A stretch of 35,499 bases of DNA from Damh-18 sp036275695 (lineage in GTDB: Bacteria > Patescibacteriota > Minisyncoccia > Phycocordibacterales > UBA918): the NCBI GenBank assembly GCA_036275695.1, contig DASUDI010000010.1, forward strand, positions 1 through 35,499, in the 5' to 3' direction. Shown piece by piece: positions 29,575 to 35,499 of the stretch. Both the position numbers and the translations under genes were made by a program. The notes beneath the pieces are model-generated. The model made no database searches and had not been told where the DNA came from. It worked only from the letters and a program-made list of their open reading frames with translations. The first letter of the stretch is position 1, and every line of letters begins with the position of its first letter.

Positions 29575-31284
29575 ATGAGGAAGCAGGCAATACTTCGAAT
29601 ACGAATAATAGCAGTTCTGGTACTTGCGGTTTTTCTTGTGCTGTTAGGTAGGTTGTACTATATACAAATTGTTCGTGATGATATGTATCGCGAAATGGGT
29701 GAAAGTCAGTACGTTCACTCGGTAAAAGATCTATATAATCGTGGAAGTATTTATTTCACGACAAAAGACGGCGAAAAGGTTTCAGCAGCAACGGTAAAAG
29801 CAGGATACCTCTTAGCTATAAATCCATCACAAATTGAAAATGCTGAAGATGTCTATGAAAAGCTTACCGTGCTTATTCCCATTGAAAGAGACACATTCAT
29901 GTCACGCGCCGCAAAAAAAGAAAAGACATATCAAGAAATTACTCAGCAAGTAGAGGAGGATATTGCTGAAAAGATTAAGGACCTCAATATAAAAGGTGTC
30001 AGTCTCTATCGAAATCAATGGCGCTATTATCCGGGTAAGTCACTTGCGGCGAGGACTGTCGGATTTGTGGGGTATGATGATACGTTACTTGTAGGTAAGT
30101 ATGGACTTGAACGTCAGTATGAAGATACGCTCGCGCGTGACGATGAGCGACTCTCAGTGAATTTTTTTGCAGAAATATTTAGCAACCTTGGTGATGTAAC
30201 CTTTGATGCTTCAAAGGATGCGGAAGGTGATATCGTCACGACCATTGAACCCACAGTCGCACGTGCGCTTGATAGGGTACTTCTCCATGCGCATGAGACA
30301 TGGAATAGTAAGCTCACGGGTGGTGTGATTATCAATCCTAAAAATGGTGAAATATACGCGCTCAACGTGGTGCCGTCGTATGACCTCAATGATCGGAGCG
30401 AGGTTCCGCTTGAAGATTTTGTTAATCCACTCATAGAAAGTGTGTATGAAATGGGATCGATTATTAAGCCACTCACGGTTGCTGCTGGTTTAGACGCGGG
30501 CGTCATTCGTCCTGAAAGTACCTACTATGATGCGGGTTTCCTCACCCTAAATGAGCGAACCATTAAAAATTTTGATGGAAAGGGCCGTGGTACCGTAAGT
30601 ATGCAAGAAGTACTTAATCAGTCGCTTAACACGGGGGTTTCGCATATCACCAAGTTGCTCGGCAAAGATCGTTTTCGTACATACTTCTACTCATTTGGTC
30701 TCAACGAGCGCAGTGGTATTGATTTGCCTAATGAGGGTAGGGGTCTTATGAAAAACCTCGAGACGCAACGTGATGTTGAGTTCGCGACAGCGTCATTTGG
30801 GCAGGGTATCGCACTTACGCCCATTGCAACAACACGTGCGCTCTCAGCGCTGGCGAATGGTGGTACACTCATCACGCCACATCTCGTTAAGCGCATAGAG
30901 TTTGAAAATGGTGAGGTAAGGGACAGTAATTACGCAGAAGGTAATCGCGTATTTTCTGAATCAACCAGTGAAGATATTACACGGATGCTTGTGGAGGTGG
31001 TTGATACGGCACTCAAAGGGGGTAAGGCAAAAAATGAATACTATACTGTTGCAGCGAAAACAGGGACCGCACAGATACCCGATACGCAAAATGGTGGATA
31101 CTACGAAGATCGTTTTCTTCATTCATTTTTCGGCTATTTTCCCGCATATGACCCACAATTTCTTATTTTCCTGTATACTGTAGAACCGAAGGGTGTTAAA
31201 TACGCATCAGAGACACTCACCGACCCCTTCATGGAACTTTCTGAATTTCTTATCAATTATTACGCTCTACCTCCTGATAGATAG
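29575..31284 (+). CDS. ftsI: Penicillin-binding protein FtsI (PBP3, division transpeptidase)
   Basis: Class B PBP that cross-links septal peptidoglycan. The 569 residues have one N-terminal membrane helix (about 8-28), a pedestal domain containing GLERQYEDTLARDD, and a transpeptidase domain with SIIK (active Ser295, Lys298), SLN (350-352) and KTGT (495-498). Unlike typical FtsI there is a longer, charged region after the membrane helix (about 85-140) carrying many Glu/Lys. Placement directly after ftsL and before murF supports the division role. It is separated from ftsL by 8 bases and from murF by 3. Confidence 0.92.
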   Translation: MRKQAILRIRIIAVLVLAVFLVLLGRLYYIQIVRDDMYREMGESQYVHSVKDLYNRGSIYFTTKDGEKVSAATVKAGYLLAINPSQIENAEDVYEKLTVLIPIERDTFMSRAAKKEKTYQEITQQVEEDIAEKIKDLNIKGVSLYRNQWRYYPGKSLAARTVGFVGYDDTLLVGKYGLERQYEDTLARDDERLSVNFFAEIFSNLGDVTFDASKDAEGDIVTTIEPTVARALDRVLLHAHETWNSKLTGGVIINPKNGEIYALNVVPSYDLNDRSEVPLEDFVNPLIESVYEMGSIIKPLTVAAGLDAGVIRPESTYYDAGFLTLNERTIKNFDGKGRGTVSMQEVLNQSLNTGVSHITKLLGKDRFRTYFYSFGLNERSGIDLPNEGRGLMKNLETQRDVEFATASFGQGIALTPIATTRALSALANGGTLITPHLVKRIEFENGEVRDSNYAEGNRVFSESTSEDITRMLVEVVDTALKGGKAKNEYYTVAAKTGTAQIPDTQNGGYYEDRFLHSFFGYFPAYDPQFLIFLYTVEPKGVKYASETLTDPFMELSEFLINYYALPPDR

Positions 31285-31287
31285 CAT

Positions 31288-32580
31288 ATGAAATCGCTTT
31301 TTAAAAAAATCATTGTTTCAATTCTTACGTATGAGGCAAAGTTGCTCATACGTCGCACAAAACCAACGATTATTGCTATAACGGGAAGTGTTGGTAAAAC
31401 TTCTGTCAAAGATGCGGTGTATGCGGTACTTAAAGATACGACGCACGTACGTAAGAGTGAAAAAAGTTATAACTCAGACATTGGAGTTCCGCTCTCTGTG
31501 CTCGGTCTTCCAAATGCATGGAATAATCCATTGCGGTGGATAAAAAATATTATAGACGGGGCGTTATATGCACTGCATCCCTCTGAGTATCCGAAACTGC
31601 TCGTACTTGAGATGGGAGTCGATAGGCCGGGTGACATGGAAAAGCTTACCGCATGGATAAAGCCCGACGTTGTAGTACTCACACGATTTCCTGATGTGCC
31701 GGTACATGTGGAGTTTTTTAGCACACCTGAGGCGGTTATTGCGGAGAAGTCAAAATTGGTGCATGCGCTAAAACCCGATGGAGTACTTGTGTACAACCAA
31801 GATGATGAAAAGGTTGTTGAGGTGGCAAAAGGAGTACGTCAGCGCGCGATAGGGTATAGCCGGTACTCACTCTCACCCTTTACCGCATCAGGTGATAAAA
31901 TTGTGTACGAGCACGGCACGGCGATTGGTTTTGAGTTTATTCTCACCCATGGAGATGAGGCGGTGACTATGCGCGTACAAGGCTCGCTTGGTGTGCAGCA
32001 GGCATACAATTACGCCGCTGCTACTGCGGTCGCGTCTCTCTTTGGGGTTGATATCAGGTCATGCGCAGCTTCGCTCGCGACACACACACCGCCACAGGGG
32101 CGCATGCGTATTATTCCAGGAATAAAACACACATTACTCATCGACGATACGTACAATTCCTCACCCATCGCCTCTGAACAGGCACTTAAAACACTTGGGG
32201 AATTGCGGGGTGTAAAGCGCAAAATTGCGGTGCTCGGTGACATGATGGAGTTGGGACAATTTTCTATTAGCGAACACGAACGCATCGGAAAGTTTGTTGC
32301 TAAATATGCGGACGTATTGGTGACTGTGGGGGTGCGCGCGCGGGGTTTTTCAAAGGGTGCAATAGACGCGGGTATGAATCCAAAAGATATTTTTGAATAT
32401 GACGACGCGCGCCGTGCGGGGAAGGAGATACAGACATTTATCAAGGAAGGCGATGTGCTTTTGGTAAAGGGTTCGCAGTCTATACGCGCGGAGCGTTTTG
32501 TCGAGGAACTTATGACCGAGCCGGAACACGCGGATACATTACTTGTGCGACAGTCCGTAGAATGGAAACAGTATGGGTAG
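31288..32580 (+). CDS. murF: MurF, UDP-MurNAc-tripeptide D-alanyl-D-alanine ligase
   Basis: Adds D-Ala-D-Ala to UDP-MurNAc-tripeptide, the last cytosolic step of the peptidoglycan precursor peptide. In the 430-residue protein the P-loop ITGSVGKTS is at 31-39, the central domain has LEMGVDRPGDMEKL, and the C-terminal domain includes IDDTYNSSPIASEQALKTL and AVLGDMMELGQFSISEHE, both typical of MurF. The N-terminal Mur-ligase substrate domain is short, since only about 25 residues precede the P-loop strand. It closes the cluster; murE, mraY, murD, ftsW, murG and murC do not follow. A weak terminator lies at 32673-32700. Confidence 0.93.
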   Translation: MKSLFKKIIVSILTYEAKLLIRRTKPTIIAITGSVGKTSVKDAVYAVLKDTTHVRKSEKSYNSDIGVPLSVLGLPNAWNNPLRWIKNIIDGALYALHPSEYPKLLVLEMGVDRPGDMEKLTAWIKPDVVVLTRFPDVPVHVEFFSTPEAVIAEKSKLVHALKPDGVLVYNQDDEKVVEVAKGVRQRAIGYSRYSLSPFTASGDKIVYEHGTAIGFEFILTHGDEAVTMRVQGSLGVQQAYNYAAATAVASLFGVDIRSCAASLATHTPPQGRMRIIPGIKHTLLIDDTYNSSPIASEQALKTLGELRGVKRKIAVLGDMMELGQFSISEHERIGKFVAKYADVLVTVGVRARGFSKGAIDAGMNPKDIFEYDDARRAGKEIQTFIKEGDVLLVKGSQSIRAERFVEELMTEPEHADTLLVRQSVEWKQYG

Positions 32581-32672
32581 ATTATTAGTGAAACGTGCCT
32601 ATATCTTAGAAATATGACACGCTCATTAGGTGCCATTGAAAAAAAAATAAATAGGCGTATGCTTTGAGGCGG

Positions 32673-32700
32673 TCACCCAATGCGGGTGATTTGTTCTTTT
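32673..32700 (+). terminator. Weak terminator after murF
   Basis: TCACCC (32673-32678) pairs with GGGTGA (32684-32689) around a 5-base loop, followed by a T-rich tract to 32700. Confidence 0.5.
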
Positions 32701-32722
32701 ACACAAAGATCGAGAGGTGCTC

Positions 32723-34213
32723 ATGTGCATGAAAAACAGATTGCTTAGTGCGGTCCTTTTTTTTCTGTTTCAAGGAGATGCTATTGCGTCCGAGGTGTCA
32801 CAACATCTGCCAGCGGCGTATCTCACCTCAGGGTGGGGAATTGCGTGTGTGCTCACTTTTATCGTAGCACTCGCATGCGTGATGCTCGAAGGAAAATTGC
32901 ATATCCGTAAATCCATACCGGTACTCATATCTGCTGGGATTGTCTGGCTCATTGTTGGGTATCTCGGACAGAAGTCGGTCTCCGAAGAATTCGCGAAAGT
33001 TGCGTTTAGTCACGCGTTCTTGGAATACGGCGAGCTGTTTCTTTTTCTCATGGTTGCCATGACGTACGTGAACACATTGCAAGAGCGAGGCCTCTTTGAG
33101 TGGATTCAGTACAAGTTGCTCTCATACGGAATGACTTATAATTCCATTTTTTGGGCTCTTGGTCTTGGCGCCTTTTTTCTCTCACCCGTACTAGATAACC
33201 TCACAACAGCACTCGTCATGGCGAGCGTCGCTATTGCGGTAGCGGGGAACAATGCTCAGTTTGTGAGTAAGTGCTGCGTGAGTATTGTGGTGGCGTCAAA
33301 CGCGGGAGGCGCATTTAGTCCCTTTGGTGATATCACCACGCTCATGGTGTGGAATGCAGGTCATGTAGAGGCTTTGGAGTTTTTGAGTCTCTTTACCCCT
33401 GCGTTTGTGAGTTGGTTTGTGCCTGCCCTCTGCATTGCGTTTTCGATTAATTCAGAGAAGGCACCGCATGGTCTGACGAATGAAAAGTCGCCCTTGAAAT
33501 CCGGGGCGGTGCGTATCATCATGTTGTTTGTGCTCACTATCATTATCTCGGTAATGGGGAGGCAGTTTTTTGGTTTGCCCTCGGTTATGGGCATGATGCT
33601 CGGACTTGGATTGCTTAAATGGTATTGCCACAGGCTGTCACGCGATGAGCATACTGAATCGATGGATGCCAGTATGCCGTCGTTTGATGAAGAAACGTAT
33701 GTTGCAATACAGCAATACTACCGTCGTAAACACAAGCCCTTTGACGTGCTTGTAAGTATTAAGCGCGTTGAGTGGGATACGTTGCTGTTTTTTTACGGTG
33801 TCGTGATGTCGGTTGCGGGTCTTGGGGCTCTTGGATATCTTGAAATGCTCTCTAAGTATTCGTACGGAACGCTCGGCTCGACATGGGCTAGTATCCTCGT
33901 GGGCATGTTCTCCGCTGTGGTGGACAACATTCCGGTAATGTTTGCTGTCTTGCAGATGTCACCGGACATGACGCACAACGATTGGCTCCTTGTAACGCTC
34001 ACTGCGGGTATCGGTGGCTCGATGATTTCCATTGGTTCCGCGGCAGGTGTTGCCCTTATGGACTTTGCAAAAATCACTGATCCAAAAACGGGAATGAGTA
34101 CCAAGGCGTATACCTTTGCTGCTCACCTCAAATGGACACCAGTTATTTTCGCGGGGTACATCTGTGGTGTTGTGGTACATCTGTGGACACACGGCATGCC
34201 ACTTCCGTTCTGA
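32723..34213 (+). CDS. nhaD: NhaD-type Na+/H+ antiporter
   Basis: A 496-residue membrane antiporter of the ion transporter superfamily that exchanges Na+ (or Li+) for H+. Diagnostic pieces are SPVLDNLTTALVMA (about 150-163), VASNAGGAFSPFGDITTLMVWNAG (about 192-215) and the second repeat SAVVDNIPVMFAVL (about 392-405) with GGSMISIGSAAGVALM. About a dozen membrane helices are expected. The first 25 residues look like a cleavable signal (LLSAVLFFLFQGDAIAS), as in several NhaD proteins. A cytosolic acidic loop lies near residues 300-335. Start: GAGAGG (32712-32717) is 5 bases from the ATG at 32723; a GTG at 32717 and an ATG at 32729 are alternatives. Confidence 0.92.
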   Translation: MCMKNRLLSAVLFFLFQGDAIASEVSQHLPAAYLTSGWGIACVLTFIVALACVMLEGKLHIRKSIPVLISAGIVWLIVGYLGQKSVSEEFAKVAFSHAFLEYGELFLFLMVAMTYVNTLQERGLFEWIQYKLLSYGMTYNSIFWALGLGAFFLSPVLDNLTTALVMASVAIAVAGNNAQFVSKCCVSIVVASNAGGAFSPFGDITTLMVWNAGHVEALEFLSLFTPAFVSWFVPALCIAFSINSEKAPHGLTNEKSPLKSGAVRIIMLFVLTIIISVMGRQFFGLPSVMGMMLGLGLLKWYCHRLSRDEHTESMDASMPSFDEETYVAIQQYYRRKHKPFDVLVSIKRVEWDTLLFFYGVVMSVAGLGALGYLEMLSKYSYGTLGSTWASILVGMFSAVVDNIPVMFAVLQMSPDMTHNDWLLVTLTAGIGGSMISIGSAAGVALMDFAKITDPKTGMSTKAYTFAAHLKWTPVIFAGYICGVVVHLWTHGMPLPF

Positions 34214-34226
34214 AATGAAGCTTTCT

Positions 34227-34257
34227 ACGAGCGCACGTACGTGCGCTCGTTTTTTTT
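34227..34257 (+). terminator. Intrinsic terminator of nhaD
   Basis: Perfect self-complementary ACGAGCGCACGT and its complement (34227-34250) followed by eight T (34250-34257). Confidence 0.9.
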
Positions 34258-34274
34258 ACATACGATGTAAATCA

Positions 34275-34283
34275 TGATAATAT
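34275..34283 (+). promoter_or_regulatory. Extended -10 promoter of the 34437 gene
   Basis: TG (34275-34276), A, TAATAT (34278-34283). Transcription would start near 34290, giving a leader of about 147 bases that contains a terminator-like hairpin. No clear -35. Confidence 0.4.
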
Positions 34284-34342
34284 CGCGTTATGCATTATAC
34301 GTGCACACTGTTTAGTTTTTCATTTTTTTGGAATTCGGAAAG

Positions 34343-34403
34343 CCGAAGGGTGTGGTAGATGTTTATGCAAAAATGCCACCACCCTTCGGGTGGTGGCATT
34401 TTT
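34343..34403 (+). promoter_or_regulatory. Attenuator-like leader structure
   Basis: A terminator-like hairpin (AAAAATGCCACCACCC at 34369-34384, TTC loop, complement at 34388-34403, ending in five T) lies 33 bases before the start codon. An upstream segment, CCGAAGGGT at 34343-34351, can pair perfectly with ACCCTTCGG at 34381-34389, plus three further pairs (34354-34356 with 34378-34380) after a 2-base bulge. That pairing would break the terminator. Mutually exclusive pairing of this kind is the hallmark of transcription attenuation. Confidence 0.55.
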
Positions 34404-34436
34404 AAATTGTTCTTTATCAAAAAAGGAGTACTCGAT

Positions 34437-35084
34437 ATGATGGCAAAACGCGCTGAGTATCCACACGGTTTGTGTGTGTTCACCTCGGGTGCTGATTGTG
34501 AAGTTTATCTGGATACCGCGATACTCAGTAAAGTGATTGGTGAGACACGGGAAGTGCATGTTATACGCGCGCAAAGTAGCGCAGAGGTGTTTGAAAGGGT
34601 TTCCACGCACGCAGACGCAATTGGTGTGGTCCCCATGTATGTAACAAATGCATACGGTGGTGACTGCAATAACCTTGAGATGTATATCAATGCGTATCGT
34701 CTGCGTGGGGGAAAAATTCCATTCAAGATATTGTGCGCGGTGTACACTTCACGTAAACCAAAACGTGGTTTTCATGTACTCTGTCACGCATCGAATGACA
34801 TAGCGGGTGTCGAAACGATGCTTGGGAAAAATCAATGTTGTATTTTTCGCGTAAAGGATGCCATTAACGGCTCTGTGTTTGAGGCATGTCGGATGCATGA
34901 CCATTACCCATTCAGGGAACGGTTTGCGCTCGCGATGCCTCACATGGTCTCTCATGAAGAGATATACTTTGGCGCAGAATACATGATGTGCGAAAGTCAT
35001 CATTCGACAAATGGTATTCATGGAGAATACGTCAATATTCTTTTCTCGTTTGACGCGTATCCCGTGTACTACATGGATGTATAG
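34437..35084 (+). CDS. Protein of unknown function, possible prephenate dehydratase-like fold
   Basis: A 215-residue soluble protein without signal or membrane helix. I do not recognise it with certainty. The segment AEVFERVSTHADAIGVVPMYVTNAYGGDCNNLEMYI resembles the prephenate dehydratase pattern in which a helix is followed by ADxGVVPIENSxxGxVxxTLDLL, and the end EYVNILFSF could match the family NxTRFLVI strand. The catalytic TRF motif is absent, so enzymatic PDT activity is doubtful; a binding or regulatory relative is more plausible. AAGGAG 8 bases before the ATG at 34437 decides the start over an in-frame ATG at 34359 that would run through the terminator hairpin. The protein is rich in Cys, His and Met, especially in its second half. 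Confidence 0.65.
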   Translation: MMAKRAEYPHGLCVFTSGADCEVYLDTAILSKVIGETREVHVIRAQSSAEVFERVSTHADAIGVVPMYVTNAYGGDCNNLEMYINAYRLRGGKIPFKILCAVYTSRKPKRGFHVLCHASNDIAGVETMLGKNQCCIFRVKDAINGSVFEACRMHDHYPFRERFALAMPHMVSHEEIYFGAEYMMCESHHSTNGIHGEYVNILFSFDAYPVYYMDV

Positions 35085-35110
35085 ATTTTACGCAGATGCG
35101 TATTTGTAGT

Positions 35111-35141
35111 AAATGCGCGCCCTTCGGGCGCGCATTTTCCT
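35111..35141 (+). terminator. Intrinsic terminator of the 34437 gene
   Basis: AAATGCGCGCCC (35111-35122), TTC loop, perfect complement (35126-35137), then a pyrimidine-rich tail. Confidence 0.85.
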
Positions 35142-35155
35142 TTTACTCCTCATTA

Positions 35156-35183
35156 TTGAAAAAAACGCACAATCTGATATAAC
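35156..35183 (+). promoter_or_regulatory. Promoter of tRNA-Glu
   Basis: TTGAAA (35156-35161), 16 bases, TATAAC (35178-35183), with TG at 35175-35176 giving an extended -10. Transcription would start about 35 bases before the mature tRNA. Confidence 0.7.
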
Positions 35184-35223
35184 TATGCAACGCGAGAAAG
35201 CCTTTTCTCCGTATATTTTACAA

Positions 35224-35298
35224 GGCCCTATCGTCTAGAGGCTAGGACGTATCCCTCTCACGGATAAAACCGGGGTTCGATTCCCCGTAGGGTCACCA
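35224..35298 (+). tRNA. tRNA-Glu (anticodon CTC)
   Basis: A complete cloverleaf of 75 bases with encoded CCA. The acceptor stem GGCCCTA pairs with TAGGGTC (one G-T), the D-arm region is TCGTCTAGAGGCTAGGA, the anticodon stem TATCC/GGATA encloses CTCTCAC with anticodon CTC (reads GAG), and the T-arm CGGGG-TTCGATT-CCCCG is perfect. The discriminator base is A. Confidence 0.95.
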
Positions 35299-35342
35299 AA
35301 GAGAGAGCTGGTTCGAGCACTCGAGAAGCATCGAATCTAGCA

Positions 35343-35376
35343 AACAAAAGCAAGTCAGAAATGACTTGCTTTTGTT
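35343..35376. terminator. Terminator after tRNA-Glu
   Basis: A 15-base-pair stem (35343-35357 with 35362-35376, core CAAAAGCAAGTCA) with a GAAA tetraloop and A/T-rich ends. Confidence 0.85.
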
Positions 35377-35397
35377 GTAGTTTAATACAACGATTTA

Positions 35398-35406
35398 TGT
35401 TATAAT
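35398..35406 (+). promoter_or_regulatory. Extended -10 promoter of the XRE-type gene
   Basis: TG (35398-35399), T, TATAAT (35401-35406); the ATG at 35413 is 6 bases away. Confidence 0.6.
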
Positions 35407-35412
35407 CTTTTT

Positions 35413-35499
35413 ATGAAAGATGATGCCAAAAAGTTGGGAGAAAATCTCAAGAAAATTAGAGTTAAGAAAAATATCACTCAAACAGAGCTTGCTCTAACT
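35413..35499 (+). CDS. XRE-family helix-turn-helix regulator, 5' part only
   Basis: The gene runs off the right edge; 29 residues are visible. LGENLKKIRVKKNITQTELALT is the start of an XRE/Cro-type HTH (helix 1 LGxxLKxxRxxxxxTQxELA, then the turn into helix 2). The base composition is more AT-rich than the window average, but the piece is too short to conclude transfer. It has its own extended -10 and lies just behind the terminator of tRNA-Glu. What it regulates cannot be told from this fragment. Confidence 0.85.
   Translation, partial: MKDDAKKLGENLKKIRVKKNITQTELALT

Noticed and set aside
34359..34436. N-terminal extension of the 34437 protein starting at 34359
   Set aside because: The extension would be encoded by the terminator hairpin (HHPSGGG from the stem and loop), whereas AAGGAG sits correctly before 34437.
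1..35499. Alternative genetic code with TGA read as Gly or Trp
   Set aside because: Several genes such as rsmH, nhaD and GH18 neighbours end naturally at standard stops, TGA among them, and all conserved proteins are complete under the standard code.
1..35499. CRISPR array, insertion sequence or prophage genes
   Set aside because: No regularly spaced direct repeats, transposase, integrase or structural phage genes were seen; the repeats present are single hairpins or short operators.

Overview
The window is dense bacterial chromosome with the standard genetic code (TGA works as a stop). It has the look of a Candidate Phyla Radiation / Patescibacteria genome, most likely Parcubacteria-like. 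This assignment is an inference from gene content: a eukaryote-type class I fructose-bisphosphate aldolase, a bacterial ProRS without its editing insertion, a very short MreD, a dcw cluster reduced to mraZ-rsmH-ftsL-ftsI-murF, and several small proteins of unknown family. No insertion sequence, phage module or CRISPR array was seen, and no gap without a gene exceeds 300 bases.

Layout. 1-3000: 5' part of prmC (minus), diverging from an ABC exporter pair, then class I aldolase. 3000-5400 (minus): rpmG, truB and three small genes with similar C-termini, each with its own hairpins. 5400-8400: secreted GH18 glycoside hydrolase, an RlpA-like protein, an MgtC-family protein and an unknown membrane protein. 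8400-14200: hxlR-type regulator, adaptor and RND pump (minus), diverging from an FMN reductase across two matching palindromic operators. 14200-18500: M29-like aminopeptidase, PIN-PhoH ATPase and the Mg2+ transporter MgtE. 18500-27800: frr, rseP, proS, mreB-mreC-mreD-mrdA, greA, lysS. 27800-32600: mraZ-rsmH-ftsL-ftsI-murF, with a probable MraZ operator. 32700-35499: NhaD antiporter, an unknown gene behind an attenuator-like leader, tRNA-Glu, and the start of an XRE regulator.

The genes serve envelope growth (mreBCD/mrdA for elongation, the dcw remnant for division, GH18 and RlpA for wall glycan), translation (frr, proS, lysS, rpmG, truB, prmC, tRNA-Glu), ion homeostasis (MgtE, MgtC, NhaD) and stress export (hxlR/RND/FMN reductase).

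Two kinds of translation start are visible. About fifteen genes have a -10 box ending only 6-12 bases before the start codon, often an extended -10 with TG, which implies leaderless or nearly leaderless mRNAs. A smaller set (phoH-like, nhaD, mrdA, two of the small genes and the 34437 gene) carries a clear Shine-Dalgarno sequence. The parts most worth following up are the three-gene small-protein cluster, the HxlR double operator, the phased repeats at mraZ, and the attenuator-like leader before the unknown gene at 34437.
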